Shown here: positions 22,372-35,785 of the stretch, in pieces
How positions within the stretch are numbered: position 1 is the stretch's first letter
Layout of the letters: each line of letters opens with the position of its first letter
From: Lycocorax pyrrhopterus obiensis
Taxonomy: Eukaryota > Chordata > Aves > Passeriformes > Paradisaeidae
Direction of reading: 5' to 3'
Length of the DNA stretch: 64,000 nt
NCBI GenBank assembly: GCA_014706295.1
Contig: JACSVZ010000001.1
Location: 85,372,237-85,436,236 of the forward strand
Notes under the pieces: model-generated
Told to the model about the DNA's origin: nothing
The model's input: the letters and a program-made list of their open reading frames with translations, nothing else
The model's database searches: none
Translations under genes and position numbers: made by a program

Positions 22372-25300
22372 CATATACTCAAGCTTTCTTGCTAATAATA
22401 TAGTTCCAAAACTACTGCCTCTGTGGGAGCAATTACTATTCAAATAACACTGTGCTGTGTTATTCATTTTGAATCGCAGTTGTACCAGGAATTATTTCAA
22501 ACTCAATTCTGTTTGTGCTGCAAACCTGGCACTTTTGTTAGGTATGTGAATAAAAACATCTGTACATATATTCAAGAAATGGAGCACTTTTCAAAGGAAT
22601 GGTGCATCAGCCTCACCAGCAGAGAGTCAGCTCTCAGACCAACATAGGCTGGAGCCAGAGAACACAAAATGCTCTCAAAGAAATCATTTAATGACCTTTC
22701 TGTCCAGACAGTGTCTCTGTGTTGAACTGAAATTCTAGCAAGAGAACTGTTCCAAAATAATGCCTTAAGTTAGTGACAAAAAACATCTCATATTTTCCTA
22801 AATGAGGGAAAGGAAGGACTAAACACTTTAAATCAGCATCCCTTTTGAAGGCAAACACTTAAAAAAATCCCTTTAAAAAAAAATGTATTTTTTTTCTCTG
22901 ATAGTTTTTGCAAACTTATGAAAATCATGAATTTCCAAAGAAGATGCTGTGAGCTGATGTCCCAATTCTCCTGCAGTCAATACAAATTCTGGTAATCACC
23001 AAGTCATTGCTAGCACATACAGACAACTGTAGCATGGCAGTTCCAGTTGGCCTCCAAGGCACTAAAGCATTACAGTGGAAGCAGGAGAGGAAGAAGTGAG
23101 CCAAGGATGGAGAAAAGTGGTTCATATTAAGACTAATTCTGTGTTACCTGGGAGCTGTCTTGATGTCAGATGTGAAGAAATGTACCTTCCCAGAGTGGCT
23201 ATAAAGCTTCAGAAAGTACACAAGCAGTGGTTTGGATTGCAGAAAGCTTCCTTTTTTTATTTTTTTTAAGCAACACACCCTTGATTCCCTGTAAGTTTGC
23301 TATACTGTAATAAACTTGCTTGAATATTTTTCAGAAATAAAATACTCACTGAAATGGACTTTTGGTAAATAGCACATGTTCCTTCTTAGAATGAAAAAAG
23401 CCAACAGGTTTGGATAAACATTGCCTCTTGCACAATTACAGGCATGCTGCATCCTCAGCAACAGTATCTGGCAATATTTTTCCAAGTGTTAAGAATGACA
23501 AAACATGGCTGTAATGTTATTTTTCATCACAGTTCAAGAGTCTTAGGAAGGCCTGCTTTTGTCTTGGTACAAAATCCCATTGGAGAAATTCACATCGTGT
23601 GAATAAAATACACAACTCTTCACTTAGTGAATTTTATGGCTGTAGGAATAAGACACAACTTTAACCAGAGACAGGATGAACACTGCCTCATGCTAGAACT
23701 CAGTATATCCTCAGGCAACACAGTGTGAAATCAGAACATATGAATCCAAGTCTAGTTGCATTTGTATTGTCCAAGGGCTAATTTAGGTTTTCTTATTATT
23801 ATTTTCTTTTTGGCTAGCAGTCCACAGCAACTGCAGGAAGCAATTCAAAGCAACAGCAGGATGGTCATCTTCAGGTTCATTTTAATGGTTCACACTGAAA
23901 CTCTGCTGTCAATATATTTTTACCTGCAGACTTTTATGTTAAAAAAGCTTTTCTTTGCAGAGATACAAAAGTAATGCTCACTAATAAAAAGTGACCCACC
24001 TATTATTGAAACAGCTCTTTTTGAGAAGTGGGACATGGAGTGAGACACCAGAGGGCCAGGCTGTGACCCAGAGGCCCCAGGAAACCCTAGAAGCAGGCAC
24101 AGTTCCTCCTGTGGCCTGTCCCTTTCATCTGAGGCCCAGTTAGGACCCAAAGGGCAGAGGCTGGAACATCTGAATGCAAGAAATAAAAGAGATCAGCATT
24201 AAAAAAAAACAGATGAGAAGTGGCATTTGTTTTTTCCCATGTAGCAAAGAAGTCAAACATTGCCAAACTGAAATCTGCTGTGTCCCTCCCAATTCCTTTC
24301 TCTCCTCCTGTCTTCTTCCTGGTGGGGTGGTGTGAGGAGCAGAAAATACCTTGAAGCTCTATGAGCACTGTTCTGCAATAGTAAAACATCCCTGAATTAT
24401 CAACACTGTTTTCAGCACATATCCAAACCCGGTATTAGCTACTACAAAGAAAACTAACTCTATCCCAGCCAACACTAGCATTCTGGCAGGTTTTTCCAGT
24501 GTCTACAGGTCTCCTGGCTCCCAGCCTTATGCCTCTTTTTTGCAATGTTATAATTGACCTTGCTACTCCATATGCAGAAACAGCGGCAAGGAAAAAGGAT
24601 TTTTAATCCCTTTTACAGCCTTTTCTGTTGGAAATTGGGCTACATCTGCCCTTATGGGTAACAACTTTGCATGCTTTTGTGCATCCTCCAAATAGTCCTG
24701 TCATACATAAACTTGTGACATTTGTCAGTCTGTGTCACCAGGTGAACTTTGAATAGCTTTAGCATATTAAAGTTCTACAGCAAGAATGAGAACTGGCTGA
24801 ATATTATGAAGGGAAAAAGAAGAGAAATGAAAGGGCTTCTTCAGAAAGACTGCCTGTTCCTTTTGGGGGATCTTAACTGCCATATCCACAGTTCTGTTGC
24901 TGAGCAGATAAAGATGATAGAGAGGCCACCAGGATTTTTTCTTTCAACCTGCCCTTCAAACGAGAGGACCAGAAAGGTTTTCTCCTATTGTATTGGAATA
25001 ACTTGGGATATCAGTTTTGCCAAGCACTTCTTATCAACCCAGCTTATAATGCACCACCTCATTATCATTCATTAAGGCCAGTGAGTAAAAAAAAATTGAA
25101 TAAATGCATTCCCTCTGCAAGTCTAAGAGCCTGTGAAGCCAGAGGTCCTATTGATACCTCAGTGCTTGAAGATAAATGCTTTGGTTTAAAATGTCTGATT
25201 ATTGAGGTAAGTGACTTCTCTCTGAAAGCAGTGCTAGCAATATCCATGCAAAAGATTAGGAGTGCTGTACTGCCGTCGTTGAAGTGGAGAACAAAAGTGT

Positions 25301-25419
25301 CACAGGTGATTTGTGCACCTCTGGCTCAGTGGAGGGTGGATGGATCTGTAGGAGACAATTGAACCATTGTTAGAAAAACAGGCAGTAAAGCAGCCTCTGA
25401 GTTCACTTGCCACTTGTTA

Positions 25420-25575
25420 AGCCAAGACTCAGAAAGGGACATCAGGAAACCATTTTGTCCATTCCTTTGATTCAGTGAAGATTGGATATGTTATGTCACT
25501 CTAGATACAACTTCCATACTCTGTTTTGAAAGACTTTCAATGGTGGGAACACCACTAACTGCATGCAAATTTGTT
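25420..25575 (-). mobile_element. Diverged CR1 remnant
   Basis: The plus strand reads AGAAAGGGACATCAGGAAAC, TTTTGTCCATTCC, then TGTTTTGAAAGACTTTCAAT and GGTGGGAACACCACTAACT. The spacing and wording follow the reverse complement of the CR1 tail (GGAAGGGACCTCAGGAGGTC, GTCCAACC, TTGAAAGTCTCCAGGGATGG, GACTCCACCACT), but identity is low. It is either an old CR1 copy or a chance likeness; I favour the former. Confidence 0.45.
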
Positions 25576-28500
25576 TTTACACACAGGATAACCCATTAGA
25601 ATGAATTTGCAAATGCCTGATCTGAGGGTTTGGTTTTTTTTCAATTTAAAACTATACTTGTTAGGTATAAGAATCTATGTGAAGAGACTTTTATTCTTAG
25701 CAAGAGCTTATAATCATCTCATCTTTGCTCTGGCCTCTGGATCACTTAATCCTCATTTTCCCTTTCTGTGATTTCCTTGTGCACCAACAGTATTTTCAGC
25801 TTCTTACTGAACCTAGTATTTTATCTCCAATAGCAGCTAGTGTTGCCTCACATTTCCTCAGACATCTTCCTCTAAGATCTCTACATCTTATTGAAAGTAG
25901 CTGTGACTAGTGCCTTGTCTTCTTACCTGATCCTCTCTGACCCTTCATTCCTAGAAGTCTTTTAACCCACTAAGCTGCTCACTTACTTGCAGAAACTCTT
26001 CCTCTGGAGATGAGAAAGGCTTTCTATGTCCAAACTCTGAGAATAGGCTTTGGTGGGACTAGACTTCATATGTATGCTTTGTACTGATAATTAATTTAGT
26101 GAAGATGATAAGGAAGAAAGCATAATACCATCTAATTGTGACTGTATGCTCCAAATAGTCACTTAATATTCAGATACAGAATCAGCCACAGGAAGTTTGA
26201 AGACAATTTTTCCCCCTCATATTTAGGTATAGCCAAGGACCTGTACATAAACTGAAACAACTTGTTCAGCTATTGCATGTGAGTTGAAGTAAACCGACCT
26301 GAGAAAACAGCATCTGTTCCTTGTCACACATCTTAGGCAGCTCTAGGAAAAGAACATGACATAGACCCCTTATGCTCTTGTGATACCAGACACAGCAAAC
26401 TCTGTGCAGTGGTGTTCCCTGAGGCACTCTTTGACAACTCTCTGCTGCTTCTATATCACTTAAGTCAGTTTGCAGCTGTACTCAGGCCTCAAACCTGGAT
26501 GCCAGTCATTGCTGAGCAGAAAAAGTGGGTTAAATTGGGAAGTTGAATCCCTCACAATGAATAATTCACCCTAGACTAGACTGCTAACCTCTCTCCAGCA
26601 GTGTCTATTCATGCATGCACTGTGTGTATTATTTACACCTCTCACTAGGGCTGTCTGAGAATCAAATCATGCTTACAAGTTATGCTGTAGCATATTTCAG
26701 TGAGTGAGTGGCACTTGGTACGGGCTCAGGAATTGACAATCAATTTCATTTAACTTGGGGTTACAAAGCACACTTCACCAGTCCATATATAAAATGCTGA
26801 GAAGGTGATTTCTGTAATTGCTATTATTACAATGCTACTACACTAACACTTTATATGTGAAACTGAGATCTGGACCCCATAAGCCTAAATATTCTCTATG
26901 AAAGGTGAGTCTCACAAATTACTTAAATTGAAAAGACACATGAAAATAAGGGAGGCTGGAGAATGGATTTCTGTGACCTGACCAGGATCACAGTGGCAAG
27001 AGGTAAATACACAGCTCTCCCTGCTCCCTTCTATTTTTGCAGTCTGGGAAATTATGGCATTTATGTCATGCTTTGCAGGGACACTGTCCTGTATTCCTAC
27101 TGCCTGTTGTGGAAGCCTTACTTGAGCCTTGCAACACTCAGGTAACATGCATTTGGCCATACAGGGTGCTTTGGAGAACCTGAAGAATGAAGGTGGGCTC
27201 CTTCCATACCAAGGGATAAAGTGATGGACCTCACTGAGTAGAGGCCGGATTCAGTTCCCTAATGTCAGCATCTGGTATAATTTTGCTGCCGTGGGGAAAC
27301 CTTCCTTGTCTCCTGCTGCTAATCCAGAAGGGAAGAGGTCATGTGTCGTCTCTGCCAATCCTGTGTAGATGTCTCAGGTAACCTAGGGCAACTAAAAGGA
27401 CCCTGGACATCACCTTATGGCAACTGAATCAAATCCTTATTAACCATTGATAGCAATGAGTATATGGACACCTTGTCCACATGCAAATATTTATATAAAT
27501 CTGAATCCTATGGTCCAGCTGAGGTCCAGGCCCCTCTCCAGTGGCTAGATAGGGAGGTTTGTGTCATTCTGATATGCTAGACACCCATAATTTTGTTGGA
27601 TATTGAACACAAATTAGTTTTCTATGGTGGTGAGTACACAGCTTGTTTTGTCTCAGAAGTGGTTCTTTTCCAAGACATCACTTTTAAATAATGGGTGGGA
27701 GGAAGGAAATAGGAGAAGTGCATCTAAATATTAAATATATCTTTAATAGCTGACTTTCACAAGTCCTTTATCCCAGATTGTTTCCTCCATTAGCACCTGC
27801 AAGAGTTGATTAAATGAGACAGATGTGCCAGATTCATCAACACTGACAATTTTTTTCAGATTGTATGTACCTACCAAAAAGAGATTGTTGCCATTTGTTA
27901 TTAAAACGTTCCTAACTGCATCTCCTAGGAGCAAAAATAACTTTGCTTTTTATGCGCAATAGTTTTTCTTGCCCTTGATAGCATGATCGACAAATTAACA
28001 GTGATCTCATAATTTATTCCTGCAATGTTCATTTTATTTATAATCCAAAAGCAATTAAATTCTCTTTTATGCCACATTGTCCTGGTGACAGATGTGTGGT
28101 TACCACTCAGACATTTGATGGCTGACATAAATCATCCTGTGATCAAAGTGTCTGTTGACTTGAGAGTCTGAATTTGCAGCAGATGCCTCCACATAGAGAG
28201 TGACAAGAAAATTCTTCATGGGAGTCTCATTTCAGTTAACCACCTTGCTTCACTCTGACTTTGCAATCTGACAGCCCAGTTATTTTATGACAGCCAGGAG
28301 TCTTCAAATGTGTATTTACAAAGCTACCAAATGTGTCACTTTGTCACTTATACCAAATAATACCTTTGATAGAAAAGAAATACATTAAAATTTATAGGGA
28401 CACAGTGCTAAAGAAGAAGGAATAGATAGTGAGTTTAACAATTTGACAAATTTATCCCCAAATGTTGGAAGACCTGCAGGATTTTTTTTCTTTTTTGACA

Positions 28501-31317
28501 GGATTGCTAGGAGCAATATCCACATATAATAACTTCCTTTTCTCCCTGTCCCCTCACCACAGTAGCTATAAATTAGAGTGCAATACGAGACAGGAGTCTT
28601 TGACTGCAATTAAAACAGAGTGAAATCCTGAGCCTGCATTATACAACTTGATTTTCTATTCTGTTAAAACATGAGAAAGCCTCTGGGGCAGTTTTAGCCA
28701 TCCCAACTAGTTCAGGAGGTTCAAGAGTTAGTGCAGTCAAAAGAACATTCCCTGAAGTTGTTTTTGCAATGGCTAGCCCTTTTTGAAGGGAAGGGGATTT
28801 TTAGTATTGCATTTATCACCAGGTACTGTCAGCCAGTCTCACTGTTGGCCAGAGAATGAGCTCAGGCACAGCTTAGTTTATTGGTATAAAAATAACATAG
28901 GGCTATATAAAATAATAGCCTAGATGAGATAGGGTTGGCAGATGAGCTTGTGTCAATTGTCCAAGTCAACTGGGCATTTACTGCAGTGTGAGACAGTGAC
29001 CACTTGCCAGGGACCATTCTCAGTCCCGATATGAACAAGTCCCGATTCCTCCAGTCTGCAGAGTCCTTCAGGACTATCTCAGCATCTCATATGCCCTCAA
29101 ATAACCCTATGTGCCTTCATGATATGTCTCAGGCCATATCTACCATCCATACCTTTTTACTCTCTACTGAGGCTGGCTGTGAAACAGGCTCATTTTGTTT
29201 TAGATACTTTGGACAGAAGAAGAGCAAAATAATAATAATGTCATAGAGACACTGCAGGGAGTCAGAAGAGATTCAGGGAAAAGTGCAGTGAAATGTAGAT
29301 GGATGTTGATTGATGCCCTTTGGCTTCAGAGACAAACACGGAGCTGAGTCCCTTTTTTGTTCAGTAGCAGGTGCAAAGCTACAGAGAGAAGATCCCAGCT
29401 GCAGTGAGCCTAAAACCCCATACAGGCTGAGTTGACAATGGAATAGCAGGCAGGGAAAAGACAGAACTGACATGAAGATTTCCTATTAGTGGTGGCACAA
29501 GATGATTGAGACAGAGATAGGAATTCCCCAAACCTCTTTTCCTAATAAATACATGATGGCTAATTGGCTATTTGATTTCTGATCAACCCATATGGGATGC
29601 ACCTTGTGGATTGTAGCTGGAGAGATGCTGTGTGTGAGTAAAAGGCAACACCACTCATAGCAGGAGTCTGAAATTCAACTTAGTATCAGTCTCAACGGAG
29701 GCTTGATGTTTGGAGGATCTGACTAGTTTCTGGTCTGGGAAATGTATTTTCTAGTTGTGCTTTAGTTAATGTGCTCCCGTCAGGCCATGAAGGAAATTGC
29801 TTCAGCTTTCTCTGCAGAATGGTGCCTCTAGATGTCTCACATTGAGGCAGGGAATTAAGTGCTGTATGCTCCTTTCTTCTCTCCTAGGTAAGTGAATAAT
29901 GTGTGTTTCTTTGGTTCTCTGCCCTCTTTACTTACAAAGTACCATTAAAAGAGGGGATGACAATTTTTTGTTGGTTTGACTTTGTAGTTAAAAAACAGTG
30001 TGGACTGAATGGGAGTGATTTAAGAGCTTCCATAAATGCAATGCCATCGCCTGCATGGAACATGTGCTTGTTCCAGGACCTAGCCTCACAAGCTGGCCTA
30101 GTTCTTGTAACATTCATAGTCTTTCAGTTAACTCCACAGAAAGAAAAAAATCTGGGCATGCTACTGTGCCCATGAGGAAGTCAATGACATCAGAATTTTA
30201 TTTTGTGCTATTTCTGGAAGGGCATTAGATTGCAATTGGGCTTCTGAATTCTCAGATGGATCAAGATCAAGAACTTATTAAAACTGAGGAATGTTAATAT
30301 AATCTTCTCTGTAGTACTTATATATGTATAAAGCATGTCACCATTCATTGCAAGATTTATCCTTTCAATTTCTTGTTCCATTGTGACTATGTCATGCTGT
30401 AGAATAGGAACATCACTCCTCTTATTCCTTTTTATGGATAATTAATTCATAATGGTAAAGAAGGATTTACACAAAATGGAAAAGTCTAGCTGTAAAGAAA
30501 GAATCATTCTGTCCAGTGGACTGGGTTTAAATAGTTTTTTCTTGTACCTGTGGGAGTAGACCGTAGAAAAAAAGTAAACCTTTTAACCAGAGATTTTCAA
30601 CGTAGCCAGTAAAGAGTGCATCAACTCTCAAGGGATTTTTATTTATCAGTTGAGATTCTTTCTGCTTTCTTTATAAAAAACAGATCACCAGAAAAAGAAT
30701 ATTTTTTCCTTTTTAAAAAGTGTTTAACAAGTGGTAGAGGAAGCAGTAAAGAAAGTACTATGCATGTAAAATAATTTTACGTCACTGAAATAGAATCATT
30801 TCTGGGGCTGGGGGCAGGATGAAATGTTTAGACACTCTATGCAGCATTGTTCTAGTATATCAATGTATGTCACTGAAATGCTGGCTCCATTAACACTTCC
30901 CACTTACTATAACCTTGATGAAAGTGTGTTAAAATCATGAAAATGGTTTCCTTTTAAAATGAGAAGAAGCAGTGTTGAAATCATCATTTTTTTCATTAAT
31001 TATAGTAATATTATTTAGTACTTGAAAAGTAGAGTAGAAATCTTTGAAGGGTGGACTCTATTTCGTTAGGTAGTTGCTTTTATGTTGCTACCAATCTGTA
31101 GATGTTTTTAAGTAGTACACAGATACATCCAAATCAAAGCTTGTTAAAACTCTGGGAATGACACACTTCTTTTTCTGAATAACTTATTTCCTAGAGGGGT
31201 TTTGTGATCTCCACTTACTTCTGTGAGTGGAGATAGTATAACAGTGAACACCTTTTCCAGTTCCACTCTGCAATGATGTGCAACAACGAATGTATAAAGA
31301 AAAAAATCTAAAAAAAA
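25576..31317. other. 5.7 kb of unique DNA, nothing recognised
   Basis: I recognise no transposon, exon or RNA gene. Short AT-rich simple tracts occur, such as TATATATGTATA near 30320. All open frames are short and unremarkable. Confidence 0.55.
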
Positions 31318-31547
31318 ATTAGATTAGCTATTAGGAAGAAATTATTTATGCTGAGAGTGGGGAGGCACTGGCATAGGCAGCCCAGAGAAGTTACGGTTTC
31401 CCCATTTCTTGCAGTGTTCAAGGCCAGGTTGGATGGGGCCCTGAGACACCTGGTCTAATGGAAGGTGTCCCTGCCCATGTCAGGGGGAGTTGGAACTGGA
31501 TGATCTTTAAGGTCACTTCCAACACAGACCATTCTGTGATTCTATGA
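31318..31547 (+). mobile_element. CR1 LINE 3' end
   Basis: Plus-sense CR1 tail: ATTAGGAAGAAATTATTTAT, GTGGGGAGGCACTGGCATAG, GTGTTCAAGGCCAGGTTGGA, TGGAAGGTGTCCCTGCCCAT, GTTGGAACTGGATGATCTTT, closing with the terminal ATTCTGTGATTCTATGA. The 5' edge abuts AATCTAAAAAAAAATTAGATT-type sequence (7-bp arms round an A run). It contains only the last residues of ORF2 and the 3' UTR. Confidence 0.95.
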
Positions 31548-32652
31548 AAACACAGCTCTACATAATCTAAAGCCATAAGGGAGAGGTGTGGAGATGGACA
31601 CTTGGTTAAAAAATGATGCTGGGACATTACTCCATATTGGGAATGAGGGTGACATGCACTGAGCCCACCACATGCATAACTGATTTCCTGCTCATGCTTG
31701 TCCATGCTCAAAGTCAATGCAATTTCACTGACATTTAGGCACTCTACCTACTTATTGAACTACAACAAAGGATGACCAGCAGGAGACAGAAACTAGAAAT
31801 CTCTCCTTAACAAACAAGATGTTGAAGATCCTCTATGGCAAAATAGATTGGAAGGAACATGCATTCAAGGCTGACACATAGAATGACACCACCTCTATCT
31901 TGGCAGTCTGATACTTTTACCTTACTGTAATAATACAAGAACTGGCCCAGTTCTTGTTCTTAATCTTAAGCAATGCTGATGACCAGAAGTCAGTACACGG
32001 TGGCCTTCCACTTGCTCTCAAAGCAGTCATCTCTGAGCCTCTCTGCTGTGTCTTTTCTTCCCCACTGGCTCTTCTGAGCAACCACTGGCTGTTCCCCTGC
32101 CCTTTTAGTTATTGTCCAGCCTCAGCTCAATGCCTAGAAAAATTCCTACTTCGACACCTCGGTGCTTCTCTCCTCTCTATGACTCCCACACAAGACACGG
32201 GGGCTCAGCACATCCTTTGATCTACCCAGCTGTGTCTTTCAGGAGGAGCTGTAGAGTGTGGAACAGGCAGGGCTGCCCTATGGAAAAGGGTAGGTATGTA
32301 TCTAATAGCAGCTTGGTGCTCCACAGGAACCATGCTAATTTGCTTTCCTCAATGTCATGGCTTCTTTGGGGAATGTGACCTGATTCAAAATTATGCTGTC
32401 TTGCACTTTGGCAAAGCTGAGGGGTTTGATTTTAGGAGTGACACACTGCTACAGGAATGGACATGGTGATTTTATACCTTCTTATCTAGAGTTGGATAAA
32501 ATGCTATCCATTAGAATTTATTTTTCAATAAATCATGTTTTATTCTATGAAGAAAATTTTGTTTCAAAATAAAGCAGGAACATCTCATGTTTTTGTTCCT
32601 GTGCTAAGTTCAAGGTCTCTTACTGAACCTGATCTTCTGTCTGCGTGGTGAC
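31548..32652. other. Unique DNA, nothing recognised
   Basis: No transposon or exon is recognised. A stretch near 32320-32350, read on the minus strand, contains ATTAGCATGG followed by TTCCTG, faintly like U6 snRNA, but the rest of U6 is absent (see rejected items). Confidence 0.5.
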
Positions 32653-32694
32653 CATCATGAGACACATCTCATGAGACATATCTCATGAGACATA
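32653..32694 (+). repeat. 14-bp minisatellite, about 3 units
   Basis: The unit ATCTCATGAGACAT is present twice exactly, preceded by a shorter variant ATCATGAGACAC. Each unit contains the palindrome TCTCATGAGA, so the array is both direct and self-complementary. Confidence 0.85.
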
Positions 32695-32782
32695 GCTACC
32701 CCTCTTATGTTGAGGAAATATAGTGGATTGTGGGATCTCTCAAGGGAATTTCAACGTTTTGATTATTTTAATCAAAGACAAC

Positions 32783-32826
32783 TTTTCTTTTTTTTTTTTT
32801 ACCTTTTTCCCCCCCCCCATCTCTAG
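32783..32826 (+). repeat. Polypyrimidine tract ending in AG
   Basis: Thirteen Ts (32788-32800), ACC, five Ts and ten Cs (32809-32818) are followed by ATCTCTAG at 32819-32826. The layout is that of a very strong 3' splice acceptor on the plus strand, directly upstream of an antisense CR1. I see no convincing branch point or downstream coding exon, so I annotate it as a simple tract with cryptic acceptor character. Confidence 0.7.
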
Positions 32827-32828
32827 GG

Positions 32829-33210
32829 CTCACAGAATCATAGGATGTTTTGATTTGGAAAGGACCTTTAGATGCCATCTGGCTCCGACCCCCCTGCCAT
32901 GGGCAGTGACACCTTCTACTAGACCAGGCTGCTCAGACCTACATCCAGCCTGGCCTTGAACACTTCCAGGGATGGAACGGCTACAACAATCTGGGCAACC
33001 TGTCCCAGTGCCTCATCACCGTCATAGCAAAGAATTTCTTTCTAATATTTAAACTAACCCTGACCTCTTTCAGTTTAAAGCCATTTCCTCTTGCCTTATC
33101 ACTACATGCCCCTGTCAAAAGTCCCTCTCCAGCTACCTTGTAAGCCCCTTTTAAGTACTGGAAGGTTTCCCTGAATGCTTCTCTGAGCCCAGCAGGTCCT
33201 CAGCCTTCCT
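32829..33210 (-). mobile_element. CR1 LINE 3' end
   Basis: The plus strand shows CACAGAATCATAGGATGTTT, GACCCCCCTGCCATGGGCAG, CCAGCCTGGCCTTGAACACT, TCCAGGGATGGAACGGC and AGTCCCTCTCCAGCTACCTT, the reverse complement of about 380 bp of CR1 3' end plus the C-terminus of ORF2. The far end (GAATGCTTCTCTGAGCCC) fades near 33210. Frameshifts and stops leave no frame open. Confidence 0.95.
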
Positions 33211-35637
33211 CTAGTCTCTAACCTAAAGAGACTATTTTTCACTTGAATGAGTTTTTTAGAGATTGGAATGTGTATCAAGTTAGTTCTGGTTAAGTTTGCA
33301 ACAGCATTTGCCACTTTAGTAAATAAGGTACTGCAAATCTTCTTAATTCTCTTTTTCTCTTGCTAAGGCAAAACCAGCATCAGAAGAAACTGTTCTGTTG
33401 GTATTGGTTCATTCAGTGCTACTGGGTATAATGTGGGTGACTTTATCTGATACTCAGGAACCATGTTCAAGGCATGTGTGCCAGCATGTTTCCAGCTGGA
33501 AAAAATGAATTCAGTATAAAGCTGTTGGAGTGGATGGTTCAGAGATAGATAAATATAGCTTCTGTATTGCTATATCAGTATGTTAATATATTGTTTAATT
33601 CATCTTTGTCCTCAACTGATTAATCTAGCGACAGGGCAGTGAAAATTAACTTCCCGTTATACTGCATTTGAACTCATTTACAGCCTCCAGATTTGTTTGG
33701 TGACCTTAGATCAAGGACTTCATAAACTTTTGAAAGGAGCAAATAAGCAGTCACAGCTGAACATTTGAAATGCCTGTGTCAAAATTAACACGGGGCAGTG
33801 TTTAGAATAGGGGACTACAAATCATCTGCCACTCATTTCCTATGAACCAGAGTGTGATTGTCTCATTCTTCCCTATCTTCATTAATATACAGTGCTAATG
33901 GTAGCTGCATAGTTGGAAATAGGGAATAAATACACTTTGTCTAAAATTGTCGTCCTTTGGTAGTTTAGAAACTTCTGTTATTCTTGTAGCCTCAAAATGT
34001 TTACTGACCAGCTTTGATTCAGATGAGTACTTGAGAGATGGGAACTGCATCAAACAACTGTAAGGTGCTAGTATTTGCAAAATTACAATTCTCTGCTTTT
34101 ATTAACTACTTCAGAAGATGTCCTTGTTGTCCTTGTATTGTCTACAAAATGCAGAGATTTATCTAAGAGAGAAGATGATCTCCACAGAAGCTAGTCCAAC
34201 CTCTCAGAGACTGATGGTAACTTTCAGGTAAGATATTCAAACACTGCAGTAATAGACCTGGTGTGCGTGGAAATCCATGGACAGGTCTTTCTTGGCTTGA
34301 CCATACACTGAATCAGGCCCTCATTTCTGACAGGGCAGAAAAGAGGGAAAACAGAGGAATTCAGTTTAACTGAAAAGACCCTGTACAATCTGTAGAAAAG
34401 GATTTGGGTAACATACCTCTTAGCAATTATTTTCTCATTCTCATGTAATTTGCTGTAAACAAGCAAACAGTTATTTCTTTTGTCTCATTAAGTGTGCATG
34501 TACATACTCAGCAAAATTTGCCTTGTTTGAGACTAGCTGGAAACATATAACTACAGAATTCAGTCATGGATTCCAGACTTTTTCTGAATGGAAAAAAATA
34601 AAATTGTGTCCTGAGTCAGAGAATATGGGATATCTTATTTGCCAAATGTTGCTCCCTGCTTATTTTATAATTATAATAGTGGTGGACTGAGACTTTCCTT
34701 TCCCAGGAAGTGGGAGAGAGCATCTTAGTATGGCTCTTTATGGGAGCAATGGCACAGAAGCTTTAGAGCTGTGCATCACACAGGGACAAGAACTGCTCAC
34801 AGTACAGCAGTGCTGCTTTTGTGAGGCAAGGCTCAGGACAGGCATTCTGGAATCGAAGCAGAGAGCTGTAAATGAAGTCTGCAATGGAGATTCCCCTCCA
34901 CTGATCTCCACAGAGGAGAACCAAGCTAAGTTCTTGTATATTTAAGTGTTATACAACCATTTTGTGTGTACTTTTTGTCAACTCTGAAGAAGCCTCTGAT
35001 GCCTGTACACTAAATGATCAACAGTTGGTAAGTCAAGCAGAAGATCAGATGCTTAGGAACAGGCTTCTAGATATGGTCAATTGCATGCATGCTCACTTAT
35101 ATAGTATGTATTTTGCCTATATATAATATGTTATATACTACATGTATATCAATATATAATTCTGCATATTTCACTGATACCCCAGCTCTTACATGTAACA
35201 CTTTCATGTGTCAATAAGTAGACACAGAAATGTGAAAGGGAATGTCTGCTATTCTGTCTGACTCTGCACTGAGGCACATTTAGAGTCTTCTGCCAGGCAG
35301 CTGCAATATTTCAGTTGTAAATGTAGTGTAGGAATATACAAGTTGGTCAAACCAAAGCTGCATCTGACTCAGAATTCTGTCACTGAATTGGCTACTGGGA
35401 CATGTTTGGGACAAGCCACGTGATTTGCAGAAAATGCCATGTACATGCAAGACATGCATCAATTATACTCCTTTTGCTGTTTCCTCCCTGCTCCTGTCCA
35501 TCAGCAGTTTAAATACTACAGCCTTGACTGCCACCAGCTGAAGGGCACCAGGTTGCTTTCTACAAAGTAGTCAACACTAAGGAGTCTAATCCTTTTAAAC
35601 TGCACCAGTTCCACTTCCAAACCAAACATGCTTATTT
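33211..35637. other. Unique DNA, nothing recognised
   Basis: No transposon, RNA gene or exon is recognised. An AT-rich simple region with TATATA runs lies at about 35097-35160. Confidence 0.55.
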
Positions 35638-35785
35638 AGAATCATAGAATGACTTGGGTTGGAAGGGACCTTTAAAGGCCTTTTAGTCCAACCCCCCTGC
35701 CATGGGCAGGGACATCTTCAACCAGACCAGGTTGCACAGAGCCTCATCCAGCCTGACCATATCCTTCAGCATGTCTCAAGATGCT
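35638..35785 (-). mobile_element. CR1 LINE 3' end
   Basis: The plus strand shows AGAATCATAGAATGACTTGG, GTTGGAAGGGACCTTTAAAG, CCAACCCCCCTGCCATGGGC, AGGGACATCTTCAACCAGAC and CAGGTTGCACAGAGCCTCAT. This is a near-consensus CR1 3' terminus, only about 145 bp long. It is one of the least diverged CR1 pieces here, which suggests a relatively young insertion. Confidence 0.96.

Larger units (their letters stand above)
19741..25419. other. Unique DNA with small repeats only
   Basis: No CR1 or LTR is recognised in this 5.7 kb. It holds an 8-bp tandem repeat (21921-21961) and two strong inverted repeats (20724-20752, 22339-22371), listed separately. A somewhat GC-richer patch near 24030-24160 has no recognisable exon. 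Confidence 0.55.

Noticed and set aside
24749..25075. Plus-strand frame containing LLGDLNC, reminiscent of the GDFN motif of LINE endonucleases
   Set aside because: None of the other endonuclease motifs are near it, and the surrounding DNA does not resemble CR1.
32280..32400. U6 snRNA-like words (ATTAGCATGG then TTCCTG) on the minus strand
   Set aside because: The conserved U6 5' part and the ACACGCAAATTCGTGAAGC region are absent, and no T-run terminator is placed correctly.
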